Positions 8,128 to 16,535 of a stretch of DNA of 64,000 bases are shown piece after piece. Within the stretch, counting starts at the first letter, position 1. Every line of letters starts with the position of its first letter. The translations under genes and the position numbers were made by a program. The notes under the pieces were generated by a model. It did not search any database, was not told the origin of the DNA, and saw only the letters and a list, made by a program, of their open reading frames with translations. The DNA comes from Micromonospora echinospora (GTDB taxonomy: Bacteria > Actinomycetota > Actinomycetes > Mycobacteriales > Micromonosporaceae), in NCBI RefSeq assembly GCF_014203425.1, contig NZ_JACHJC010000001.1:2356001-2420000 (forward strand), read 5' to 3'.

Positions 8128-8684
8128 TCGGTCACCCCCCTCTCCTGCAGAGCAGTACGCAGCGCGCGCAGCGCGTAGTAGACCCGCGACTTGGCGGTGC
8201 CGAGCGGAAGCCCCAGCTCCTCGGCCGCCTCCGGTACGGTGCGCCCCCGGAAGTACGTCGCCACCAGGATCTCCCGGTGCGACTGGCTCAGCGTACGCAG
8301 CGCGTCCGCGACGGTCATCGTGCGCAGCACCCGGTCGGTGCTGTCCGACTCGGCGAACATGGTCAGATCCCGGTCGTACGTCTCGGGCGGGCGGGCCTGC
8401 TCGCTGCGGTGCTCGTCGATGGCGATCCGCCGGGCCACGGTGACCAGCCACGGGCGCAGCGAGCCCTGGCCCTGCACGCCGAGCCGGTGCGCGTTGCGCC
8501 AGGCCCGCAGCAGCGTCTCCTGGACGATGTCCTCGGCGCGCTGCCGGTCCCCGCCGGTCAGCCGCATCACGAACATCAGCAGCGGGCCGGCGTGCTCGGC
8601 GTACAGCAGGCGGATCAGCTGGTCGGAGTGGCTCGCCTCGGCGGAGGTCGCCTGGTGGCGTCCGGGAGCGGGTCGCGGCGGCAC
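8124..8684 (-). CDS. ECF-type RNA polymerase sigma factor (SigL-like)
   Basis: A 186-residue extracytoplasmic-function sigma factor. Region 2 is LIRLLYAEHAGPLLMFVMRLTG with AEDIVQETLLRAWRNAHRL; region 4 is TLSQSHREILVATYFRGRTVPEAAEELGLPLGTAKSRVYYALRALR with a helix-turn-helix. The sequence resembles mycobacterial SigL, whose partner RslA also has a zinc anti-sigma fold like the protein encoded downstream. The start is uncertain: GTG at 8684 gives a normal length for the family, while the open frame extends to 8822 with an unlikely low-complexity N-terminus. No ribosome-binding site is clear at either. Expected to transcribe its own operon. Confidence 0.87.
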   Translation of the reverse strand: MPPRPAPGRHQATSAEASHSDQLIRLLYAEHAGPLLMFVMRLTGGDRQRAEDIVQETLLRAWRNAHRLGVQGQGSLRPWLVTVARRIAIDEHRSEQARPPETYDRDLTMFAESDSTDRVLRTMTVADALRTLSQSHREILVATYFRGRTVPEAAEELGLPLGTAKSRVYYALRALRTALQERGVTE

Positions 8685-8904
8685 CGGGTCATTCTGGCGA
8701 TCGGCGGGCCGGGCGTCGACCCCCCGGCGTGAACGCGAGGCGCGCGAGTGTGGTTGTGCCCGGGCGAACATCCACTCGGGCCGCGCCACTTCGCCGTGCC
8801 AGCCGGCCGCCACCGCATGCATGCAGACCTCCGCTGTCCGATGACATCAGCCGGCCCCCCACGGGCATGGCCGCCCGGGGATACGCAGCCACCAGCCGAT
8901 CGGA

Positions 8905-9762
8905 TCAACGTTTAACGGAAAAAATTCCCGGCGGCGGGGGAGTGGAGTCGACGGCGTCCGCGTCGTGGACCGCCGCCGCGCCGCCGGTGAACCGGTCCAG
9001 CTCCGCGCCGGCGAGCACACGGCCGGGGAACCAGTCGCCGGCCGCCCGCCGGGTCAGCTCCGGCACCGGCGGCTCCACCCGGGACGCCACCAGCACCAGG
9101 TTGCCGTACCGGCGGCCGCGCAGCACCGCCGCGTCGCCGACCAGGCACGCCCGGGGCAGCACGGTACGCACGGTCGCGACCTGCGCCTTCGCGTGCCGCA
9201 GCGGCGGGCCGTCGGCCACGTTCGCCAGGTAGCTGCCGCCGGGCGCCAGCACCCGGGCCACCTCGGCGGCGTACTCCACCGAGGTCAGATGCGCCGGGGT
9301 ACGGGCGCCGGCGAACACGTCCGCCACGATCACGTCGTACGCGCCGTCGCGGCTCGACGTCAGCGTGGCCCGCGCGTCGGCCACCCGTACCCGCAGGCGC
9401 GGATCGGACGGCCAGGGCAGCTCGCGGCGGACCAGCTCCACCAGCGCGCCGTCCACCTCGGACACCCGCTGCGTCGAACCCGGGCGGGTGGCCTGCACGT
9501 ACCGGGGCAGGGTGAGCGCGCCGCCGCCCAGGTGCAGCACCCGCAGCGGCGCCCCGGCCGGCGCCACCAGGTCCAGCGCGGCGGCGAGCCGCCGGACGTA
9601 CTCGAACTCCAGGTGAGCCGGGTCGGTCAGATCCACATGCGACTGCGGCGCGCCGTCCAGCAGCAGCGTCCACGAGCCCGGGCGGTCGACGTCCGGCACC
9701 AGCTCGGCCCGCCCGGTGTCGACGTCGGCCACCACCCGGTCGGAGTCGCGTCGCCGGCCCAT
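8905..9762 (-). CDS. Spermidine-synthase-like class I methyltransferase-fold protein
   Basis: A 285-residue protein with the spermidine synthase fold but lacking an obvious full set of polyamine-binding residues. The cofactor loop is LRVLHLGGGALTLPRYVQ, followed by acidic end SEVDGALVELV, ADARATL and DVIVADVFAGARTPAHL. Actinobacterial homologues are usually annotated as fused-MFS/spermidine synthase or SAM methyltransferase. Its ATG at 9762 overlaps the stop codon of the NurA-like gene (TGATG), so it is the last gene of the five-gene DNA end-processing operon. Whether it takes part in repair or is simply co-transcribed is unknown. Confidence 0.75.
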   Translation of the reverse strand: MGRRRDSDRVVADVDTGRAELVPDVDRPGSWTLLLDGAPQSHVDLTDPAHLEFEYVRRLAAALDLVAPAGAPLRVLHLGGGALTLPRYVQATRPGSTQRVSEVDGALVELVRRELPWPSDPRLRVRVADARATLTSSRDGAYDVIVADVFAGARTPAHLTSVEYAAEVARVLAPGGSYLANVADGPPLRHAKAQVATVRTVLPRACLVGDAAVLRGRRYGNLVLVASRVEPPVPELTRRAAGDWFPGRVLAGAELDRFTGGAAAVHDADAVDSTPPPPGIFSVKR

Positions 9763-10733
9763 CAGCGCCGCATCCCGCGCGCCGCCGCGGTGAGCACCCG
9801 GTGCAGCAGCCGCGCGTCGCCGAGCATGCCGCGCAGCCGGCGTTCCAGCCCGGCGATCGGCACCAGGTTCTGCGGGGCACGCGGATCCTTGTACGGGGTG
9901 GAGGCGAACCGGGGCAGCGTCACCAGCGACAGGTCGGCCAGCGCGACCGCCTCCGGCACGGTCAGGTCGGCCGAGCACTCCACCCGTACGATCCCGGCCC
10001 ACGGCGCGCCGGCGCGCACCGGCAGCCGCAGGTACCACGACCAGCCGCCCCACGCCGTGCCCAGCCGGAACACCGGGCAGCGCTCACCCGGCGCCAGCCC
10101 GGTCACCACAGCTGTCAGCCGCGCGTCGAGGTACTGGCTGTGCTGCGTCTTGATGTACCCGAGCGTGCGCGGCAGGTTCCGCCGGCTGCGCAGCGGGCCG
10201 TCCACCACCAGCAGGTCGCCGTCGGTGCGTACCGCGTCCGAGACGGCCACCTCCAGCGCGGTCAGCGGCGCCTGCACCGCGGCGGGCAGCTTGCTCAGCT
10301 CGCCGGTGCCGCTGACCCGGTGCACCGGGTAGCGGACCGTGCCGGCGACCACGTCCTGCGCCGACGGGCTCGCGGTGAACAACCCCCGGCCGACCCGGGC
10401 GCCGGCCAGCTCGGCGGCGCCCCGGTCCAGGTCGCAGCGGACCACCCCGGCCGCGTACGAGGCGGCGATGCCGGGGAACGACCCGCCGTCCTCCTCGGCC
10501 GTCCAGATGCTGGCGTCGATCCGGCGTACCCCGTCGACCAGCAGCACCACGTCCGGCGACCGCACCCCGGCGCGGAGACCGATCGCCCGCCAGTCGGTGG
10601 CCGGCAGCTCGACGTCGGCGTCCACCTGGGCGCTGCTCGGCGCGGCCGGACCGGCCCCACCGGCCGCCTCGAACGACGCGCCGTACGCCGGATCCCACGC
10701 GTCGACGAAGAACGCCGGCGACGGCCCGGTCAC
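9762..10733 (-). CDS. NurA-like nuclease candidate of the HerA-Mre11-Rad50 operon
   Basis: A protein of about 323 residues without a clear textbook domain, interpreted as a divergent NurA 5'-3' nuclease. Two acidic DG motifs on hydrophobic strands, LLVDGVRRID (65-73) and DLLVVDGPLRSRR (173-185), and the following YIKTQHSQYLD (193-203) are laid out like the metal-binding core of NurA; a basic C-terminus (YKDPRAPQNLVPIAGLERRLR) matches the expected DNA-end/partner region. The decisive support is context: it follows HerA-like, SbcD and SbcC genes in one operon. GTG at 10733 has GGTGGAG six bases upstream; GTG at 10745 is an alternative. It starts 25 bases after sbcC stops and overlaps the next gene. 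NurA identity is an inference. Confidence 0.6.
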   Translation of the reverse strand: MTGPSPAFFVDAWDPAYGASFEAAGGAGPAAPSSAQVDADVELPATDWRAIGLRAGVRSPDVVLLVDGVRRIDASIWTAEEDGGSFPGIAASYAAGVVRCDLDRGAAELAGARVGRGLFTASPSAQDVVAGTVRYPVHRVSGTGELSKLPAAVQAPLTALEVAVSDAVRTDGDLLVVDGPLRSRRNLPRTLGYIKTQHSQYLDARLTAVVTGLAPGERCPVFRLGTAWGGWSWYLRLPVRAGAPWAGIVRVECSADLTVPEAVALADLSLVTLPRFASTPYKDPRAPQNLVPIAGLERRLRGMLGDARLLHRVLTAAARGMRR

Positions 10734-10758
10734 GCGGCGCTCCACCGGACCGTGCCGG

Positions 10759-13233
10759 TCACAGGCCGGTCCGTTCCACGCGGGCCGTCCGCGCGTCCTT
10801 GCGCACCTCGAACCGGACCGGGATCCGCTCGGCCAGCGCCGGCACGTGGGTGACCACGCCGACCATCCGGTCGCCGCGGGCGGCCAGGTTCTCCAGCGTG
10901 GCCGCGACCGTGTCCAGCGTCGCCGCGTCCAGCGTGCCGAAACCCTCGTCCAGGACGATCGACTCCAGGCTGGCGGCGGTGGTGGACATGCCGGCGAGCT
11001 GCTCGGACAGCGCCAGCGCCAGCGCCAGCGACGCCTGGAACGTCTCCCCGCCGGACAGCGTGCGCACCCCGCGCCGCAGCCCGGCGTCGTGGTGGTCGAC
11101 CACGAAGAACTCGCCCTTGTCGTGCACCAGGTCGTACTGCCCGCCGGACAGCTCCCGCAGGATCCGCGACGCGCCGTCGACCAGCAGGTCCAGCGCCTCG
11201 GTGAGCAGCCAGCGCTCGAAGTTGTTGGCCCGCAGGTGCGAGGCGAGCGCGCGGGCCACCCGCGCCTCGTGCTCGTGCCCGGCCCGCTGCTCCCGCAGCT
11301 CGGCGGCCTGCTCGCGGCGTTCGTCCAGGCGGCGCAGCTCCGCCTCGGCCCGCTCCACCGCCACCGCCGCGTCGCGCGGCGCGTCCTGCGGCGCGTCCAG
11401 CCCGGCCGCGGTGAACAACGCGGCGATCCGGCCGGCGACCTCGGCCGCGGCCCGCTGCGCCGCGTCCACCGAGCCGGCCAGCCCGTCCCGGTCGGCGCGC
11501 CGCGCCCGTGCCTGCTCGTCCGCCCAGCCGGCCAGCGCCGCCCACGCCGCTGCCACGTCGTCCCGGTCGGCGGCCGGCGGCCCGAACCGGGCCAGCCCGT
11601 CGCGTACCGCGTCGAAGTCACGCCAGGCCCGGCGCAGCCGATCCTGCGCGGTGTCGAGCGCGCCCCGTGCCCGCCGGGCCGCCTCCCGGCCGGCCCGCAC
11701 CGCGCCCGCCGCCTCCTCCAAGGCCGCGCGCAGCCGGGCGTGCTCGGCCAGCGACTCGCGCAGCCGCTCCGGCGCGGGCGCGTCCGCGAGCTGCCCGTCC
11801 AGCTCCGCCAGGCGCGCGCCGAGCTGATCGTGCTGGGTGCGGGCGCGCAGCAGCACCCGGTCCAGCTCGCGCGCGGCGGCGTCGCGTTCCTGCACCACCC
11901 GCCTGGCCGCCTCGCTCGCCGCCCGCGCCGACTTGCCCGCCTCGATCGCCCGGCTCACCGCCGAGCCCTTCGGCACCGGCGGCACGGCGGTGACCGTCTG
12001 CTCGCACACCGGGCAGGGCGCGCCGTCGACCAGGTGCGCCCGCAGCGCCACCGCCTGGTCGGCGGCCTTCGCCTCCTCGTGCGCGCGGAACGCCGCCTCC
12101 AGCTGCGCCTCGGCCCGCTGCGCGTCCGCGCCCGCCGCCGTCAGCGCCGCCACCGCGGCGTCGTGCTCGGTGCGCGCCGCGTCCACCGCCGCGCGGACCG
12201 TCGCCGCCTCCGCGGTCAGCCGGTCCCGGTCCGCGTACGCCTTCAGGTGCAGCCGCAGCGCGCTCTCGTCACCGGCGGCGGCCATCTCCCCGCGCAGCTT
12301 CTCCTCGCGCTCCTCGGCCAGCCCGACCGCGCCCGCTGCCTCGTCGGCGGCCACCCGGGCCTGCGCCACCGCCCGCGCCAGCTCGGCGGTGCCGTCCGGC
12401 GGTCGGACCCCGGCCAGCACACCCAGCTCGGCGTCGAGGGCGGCCAGCGCCGCGGCCCGCTCACCCGCCGTCGCCCGGGCCTGCTCCCACTCGGGTACGG
12501 CGGCAGCGACCGCCGCGGCCAGTTCCCGCATCGCGCCCACGCGCTCCCGGGCGGCGGCCAGGCTCTCGTCGTCCACGTCGGCGAGCCCGCCGAGCATCTT
12601 GTCGACGGTCTCCAGCTTCGCCTCGGCCTGCCCGGCCCGCTCGACCGCCTTCTTCTGCACCGACTCGTAGACGCCCAGCCCGAGCAGGTTCACCAGGATC
12701 TGCTGCCGGGTGGCCGGCTTCGCGTGCAGGAAGTCGGCGAACTGCCCCTGCGGCAGAACCACGCAGGAGGTGAACTGCTCGTACGGCAACCCGACCGCGT
12801 CGAGCACCGCCTGCTCCATCTCGGCCGGGGTGCCGGCCACCACCTCGCCCAGATCGTCCGGGCTGAGCCCGGTGTCGAGCTTGGTGACGTCGAACCCCGG
12901 CGGCATGAGCTGGAGACCGGCGTTCGCCGTCTTCACGGTGCCCCGCCCGTCCCGGCGCACCACCCGGGTCGCCACGTAGCGGTCCCCGGCGGACTCGAAG
13001 ACCAGCCGGACCCGCGCCTCGGTCGTCGACGGCGCCAGCGCGTTCGCCAGCCCGCGCGTGCCGCCCCAGCGCGGCACCGTGCCGTAGAGGGCGAAGCAGA
13101 TCGCGTCGAGCACCGTCGACTTGCCCGAGCCGGTCGGCCCGACCAGCGCGAAGAAGTCGGCGTCGGTGAAGTCGACAGTCGTCTCGTCGCGGAACACCGT
13201 GAACCCGGCCATGTCCAGCCGCATCGGCCGCAT
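10759..13233 (-). CDS. sbcC: SbcC / Rad50-like SMC ATPase
   Basis: An 824-residue Rad50-type ATPase, partner of SbcD in opening and trimming DNA ends and hairpins. Walker A is GPTGSGKST (32-40); the signature and Walker B regions are near the C-terminus (LSGGETFQASLALALALSEQL, SLESIVLDEGFGTLD). Between them are two long, alanine- and glutamate-rich coiled-coil arms with a CPVC zinc hook at C407-C410, which would dimerise two molecules. The coiled coil is short compared with E. coli SbcC (about 1050 residues), as in other actinobacteria. The ATG at 13233 overlaps the sbcD stop codon, coupling the two subunits. Confidence 0.95.
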   Translation of the reverse strand: MRPMRLDMAGFTVFRDETTVDFTDADFFALVGPTGSGKSTVLDAICFALYGTVPRWGGTRGLANALAPSTTEARVRLVFESAGDRYVATRVVRRDGRGTVKTANAGLQLMPPGFDVTKLDTGLSPDDLGEVVAGTPAEMEQAVLDAVGLPYEQFTSCVVLPQGQFADFLHAKPATRQQILVNLLGLGVYESVQKKAVERAGQAEAKLETVDKMLGGLADVDDESLAAARERVGAMRELAAAVAAAVPEWEQARATAGERAAALAALDAELGVLAGVRPPDGTAELARAVAQARVAADEAAGAVGLAEEREEKLRGEMAAAGDESALRLHLKAYADRDRLTAEAATVRAAVDAARTEHDAAVAALTAAGADAQRAEAQLEAAFRAHEEAKAADQAVALRAHLVDGAPCPVCEQTVTAVPPVPKGSAVSRAIEAGKSARAASEAARRVVQERDAAARELDRVLLRARTQHDQLGARLAELDGQLADAPAPERLRESLAEHARLRAALEEAAGAVRAGREAARRARGALDTAQDRLRRAWRDFDAVRDGLARFGPPAADRDDVAAAWAALAGWADEQARARRADRDGLAGSVDAAQRAAAEVAGRIAALFTAAGLDAPQDAPRDAAVAVERAEAELRRLDERREQAAELREQRAGHEHEARVARALASHLRANNFERWLLTEALDLLVDGASRILRELSGGQYDLVHDKGEFFVVDHHDAGLRRGVRTLSGGETFQASLALALALSEQLAGMSTTAASLESIVLDEGFGTLDAATLDTVAATLENLAARGDRMVGVVTHVPALAERIPVRFEVRKDARTARVERTGL

Positions 13234-14381
13234 CAGTGCTCCACCTCCTCCAGCAGTTCGTCGAAGAGCTCCCGGACACCCTCGTCGGCGTGCCCGCGGC
13301 TGTCCAGGTAGTCGCCGAACAACTCGCCCGGCGACCGCCCGGCCCGCTGGGCGGTACGTGTTCCGCTGCCCGGCGCGGGCACCATCTCCGGGTCGATCCG
13401 GATCTCCAGAGCCCGGGGCAGCATCTCCTGCACCTCCTCGCGCAGCCCGGCCCGGGGCTGCTCCCGGACGTAGACGCGCAGCCACCCTTCCGGCGGCTCG
13501 ACCTCGGCGAGCTGCGCGAGCGTGCCGCGTACCGTGCGCAGCGGCACCGCGCCCGGCACCGGCACCTCCCGGACGCGGGCGGCGGTGGTCGCGGTGACCT
13601 CCACGATCGTCACCGAGCAGACGTTCTCCTGCTCGCCGAAGTCGACAGCCAGCGGGCTGCCGCTGTAGCGGATCGGGCAGGGGCCGATGACCCGCTGCGA
13701 GCGGTGCAGGTGACCCAGCGCCACGTAGTGCGCGTTGCCGGGGAAGACAGTGGCCGGGACCGCGTACCCGAGCACCGTGTGCGCGTCCCGCTCACCGCCG
13801 CCGGTGCTCGCGCCGACCACCGTGAGGTGCGCGGTGACCAGGTGCACCCGGTCCGGCTCGGTGAACCCCTCGGCGAGCCGGTCCAGTACCCGGCCCAGGT
13901 GGTCGGCGTACGTCTGGTTGGCCTCGGCCGGGGTGAGCGTGTACATCTCCACCGCGCGCACCGCGTACCGCTGGGACAGGAACGGCAGCGCGGCGAGCCG
14001 CCAGCGCTCCCCGCCGGCGGTGACCCCGTCGATGACGTGCTCGTCGGGGTTCTCCCGGACGCTGCCGCGCAGCGTGATCCCGGCGGCCTCGGCCCACGGG
14101 CGCAGCGCGTCCAGCGCCGCGCCGTTGTCGTGGTTGCCGCCGATCGCCACCACGTCGGCCCCGGTCCGCCGCAGCGCGGTGAGCGCCCGGGTGACCAGCC
14201 GCGTGGCCTCCGGGGTGGGCGCGGCGGTGTCGTACAGGTCACCGGCGACGACGACCAGGTCGGGGCGTTCGCGCTGGGCGATCTCGATCACCTGGGCGAG
14301 GACCTGCTTGTGCTCCTCGGCCCGGGACTGCCCCTTGAGGACCTTGCCGACGTGCCAGTCGGAGGTGTGCAGGATCTTCAT
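13233..14381 (-). CDS. sbcD: SbcD / Mre11-like exonuclease
   Basis: A 382-residue Mn-dependent calcineurin-like nuclease, the Mre11 subunit of the SbcCD complex. Metal-binding motifs run in order: HTSDWHVG (D8, H10), VVVAGDLYD, IGGNHDNG, VTAHLTVVG and ALGHLHRSQ. A C-terminal capping and SbcC-binding region follows, ending in an acidic helix (ELFDELLEEVEH). It starts at ATG 14381, 11 bases after the HerA-like stop codon, and its stop overlaps sbcC. SbcCD degrades double-strand ends 3'-5' and cleaves hairpins, so it may help limit the many palindromes seen in this genome. Confidence 0.95.
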   Translation of the reverse strand: MKILHTSDWHVGKVLKGQSRAEEHKQVLAQVIEIAQRERPDLVVVAGDLYDTAAPTPEATRLVTRALTALRRTGADVVAIGGNHDNGAALDALRPWAEAAGITLRGSVRENPDEHVIDGVTAGGERWRLAALPFLSQRYAVRAVEMYTLTPAEANQTYADHLGRVLDRLAEGFTEPDRVHLVTAHLTVVGASTGGGERDAHTVLGYAVPATVFPGNAHYVALGHLHRSQRVIGPCPIRYSGSPLAVDFGEQENVCSVTIVEVTATTAARVREVPVPGAVPLRTVRGTLAQLAEVEPPEGWLRVYVREQPRAGLREEVQEMLPRALEIRIDPEMVPAPGSGTRTAQRAGRSPGELFGDYLDSRGHADEGVRELFDELLEEVEH

Positions 14382-14392
14382 CTGGGTGCCGC

Positions 14393-16141
14393 CTAGAACG
14401 GGATGTCGTCGTCGGAGGAGCCGGAGCCGACCACCGCGAACGGATCGGCGGCCTGGGTGATCGACCGTAGCGTCTCCGAAGGCGCGCGGCCCGCCTCCGA
14501 GACCCGGGTGGCCCACGCCGGGAACGGGAACTCCAGGCAGAGCGGCACCGGGATGTCCGGCTGGTTGACGAACATCGTGCCCGGCTTGGCCAGCAGCGCC
14601 CGCTGCCGCTGGGCGGGCGGCAGGAAGCCGTACTCCGGGCGGGACGCCTCGGCCGGGTCGAGCCGGCCCACCACCCGGATCGCCGAGTTGGTGACGATCC
14701 GCCGCTCCACCTCGCTGGCGGTCTGCTGCGCGCCGACCAGGATCACGCCCAGCGAACGGCCCCGCTCGGCGATGTCGAGCAGCACCTCCTTGATCGGCGA
14801 CGAGCCCTCCCGCGGCGCGTACTTGTTCAGCTCGTCCAGCACGACGAACAGCAGCGGCTTGGCGGTGCCCGCCTTCTCCTTGCGCTCGAACTCGCTCTTG
14901 AGCGTCACACCGACCACGAACCGCTGCGCGCGATCCGGCAGGTTGTGCAGGTCGACCACAGTCACCTGGGCGCTCTCCGCCGTGTTGATCGAGTGCGGGC
15001 GGCGGGTGGCCAGGTCGCCCCGGATCAGCCGGCCCAGGTCCTTCTTGCTGCCGATCAGCCGGCGGGCGAACGCGTTCACAGTGCCCAGCCCGACCGCGCT
15101 GCCGGCCCACTCGCCGCGCGTCTCGTCGTCGTTGAGCTGGTCGACCACGTGGTCGACCAGATCGGCGTACGAGCCGAGCCGCACCCCGTCGATGCTCACC
15201 CCGCCGTCGGCGGGCTGGGCGTAGCGGGCCAGGTGCGCGGCGACCGAGTGGACCACCATCGTGTACTGCTGGCGCTCGTCGTCGGCGTCGGCGAACACGT
15301 ACGGCAGGAGCCGGTCGGCGCAGAACTCGGACAGCGTCCAGTAGAAGCTGTCCACGCCGGTGAGCCGGCTGCTCACATCGGGTGTGCCGGAGGAGTCGCC
15401 GACCCGCGGCGGGGCGTACACCCGCACGTCCGGGAACGCGCCGGCATCCAGGCCCAGCTTCGCGTACGCCGCCCGCGTCGGGTCGTCGAGCCGGCTGTTC
15501 GGGTGGTCGAGGAAGAGCAGGTCCTCGCCCTTGACGTTGAAGATCAGCGCCTTGGCGTTCACCGCGTCGCCGCCCAGCACGCCGGAGCGGAACACCGAGT
15601 AGAGCAGGAACGTGGCGAAGCTCGTCTTGGTGGCGACACCGGAGATGCCGGAGATCGACACGTGCGCGCCCCGGGTGCCGTCGAGGAAGTCGGCGTTGAG
15701 GTAGACCGGCACCCCGTCGCGGCCCATCCCCATCGGGATCCGCCGCTCCATCCGGTCGAAGTGCAGCGCCCGCGCCCGCGCGTCCCCCTCGGCCCGGTGC
15801 ACCACAGCGCCCGGCGTCGGCGGCACGTAGAACTCCGGGTCGACCCGGGTGGTGGTGACCTCGGCGGCCTCCTGCACCTGCGCCGGCAGCGTGCCGTCGG
15901 CGATGGCGAAGACGTCGGAGTCGAACTGCGCCCCCTCGTGCCGGGCGCGCACCTGGGTCACCACCCCGGCGATCGTCACCGGCTCCCGGTCGGGCAGCTC
16001 CCGGCGGGTCACCACCACGTCGTCCAGCTGCAGGTAGCTGCCCGGCGCGACAGCCGTCCAGAAGGTGAGCGGGGTGGCGTCGGCGGTGCCGAGCACCCGG
16101 CCGACACCCTCGCCGGGCCCGTCGAGCTGGTCGTCGGTCAT
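14393..16141 (-). CDS. HerA-like hexameric ATPase (DUF87 / HAS-barrel)
   Basis: A 582-residue FtsK-HerA superfamily ATPase. Residues 1-110 form a HAS-barrel (VGRVLGTADATPLTFWTAV, VTIAGVVTQVRARHEG), the hallmark of HerA. The nucleotide site is unusual: 165-173 reads GISGVATKT, so the glycine-lysine of a normal P-loop is threonine-lysine. Walker B is LLFVVLDELNKYAP (D436, E437), the sensor is VGAQQTASEVE, and an arginine-finger region follows (RIVTNSAIRVVGRLD). In archaea HerA works with NurA to resect ends opened by Mre11-Rad50; all four gene types are adjacent here. ATG at 16141 has GGAGA six bases upstream. Likely promoter in the 394-base gap before it. Confidence 0.88.
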   Translation of the reverse strand: MTDDQLDGPGEGVGRVLGTADATPLTFWTAVAPGSYLQLDDVVVTRRELPDREPVTIAGVVTQVRARHEGAQFDSDVFAIADGTLPAQVQEAAEVTTTRVDPEFYVPPTPGAVVHRAEGDARARALHFDRMERRIPMGMGRDGVPVYLNADFLDGTRGAHVSISGISGVATKTSFATFLLYSVFRSGVLGGDAVNAKALIFNVKGEDLLFLDHPNSRLDDPTRAAYAKLGLDAGAFPDVRVYAPPRVGDSSGTPDVSSRLTGVDSFYWTLSEFCADRLLPYVFADADDERQQYTMVVHSVAAHLARYAQPADGGVSIDGVRLGSYADLVDHVVDQLNDDETRGEWAGSAVGLGTVNAFARRLIGSKKDLGRLIRGDLATRRPHSINTAESAQVTVVDLHNLPDRAQRFVVGVTLKSEFERKEKAGTAKPLLFVVLDELNKYAPREGSSPIKEVLLDIAERGRSLGVILVGAQQTASEVERRIVTNSAIRVVGRLDPAEASRPEYGFLPPAQRQRALLAKPGTMFVNQPDIPVPLCLEFPFPAWATRVSEAGRAPSETLRSITQAADPFAVVGSGSSDDDIPF

Positions 16142-16535
16142 CGGCGGTCTCCGGTCGGCTGGTCGTACCGTTGGCGGTGCACGTCGTGCATCCTGCCCGA
16201 GGGATGCGACAGGTTGCCACGCGACGCGGCGGACGCCACGCCGGCCGTGCGCCGAACGGTAGCCGCCCGGATCCGCCCGGCCACGGTGCGTACGTTTCCG
16301 CCCGCTCCGGCGCTGTCTCGGGCCCCCCGGCCCGGCCGGCTCGGTGGAACGCCATGGGTGTCTCCGCGCGCTTTTGACACCCATGACGTTCCACTCGCCC
16401 GCGCACCCCGGTTGCTTGGCAAGTTTCCGTCAACTGTGAGCGACAAGTCGCCAAGATCGCCGCTCGGCGCGAGAGCCGCTCCAAATGTCGAGACCCGCGT
16501 CCCGCTCTCCGGGAGCGCGGCCGGCTGGGTGCTGG
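16142..16535. other. Non-coding stretch upstream of the end-processing operon
   Basis: No gene is supported in these 394 bases between the HerA-like start and the RibD-like stop. It must hold the promoter of the herA-sbcD-sbcC operon; no convincing -35/-10 pair was found. The palindrome at 16344-16394 lies in the middle. Confidence 0.55.
16344..16394. repeat. Palindrome, 19-base arms
   Basis: Arms GTGGAACGCCATGGGTGTC (16344-16362) and GACACCCATGACGTTCCAC (16376-16394) pair with one mismatch around a 13-base loop ending in TTTT. It is too far (about 140 bases) from the stop of the RibD-like gene and on the wrong side to be its terminator, so it is listed as a repeat; another copy was not found in the window. 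Confidence 0.75.
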
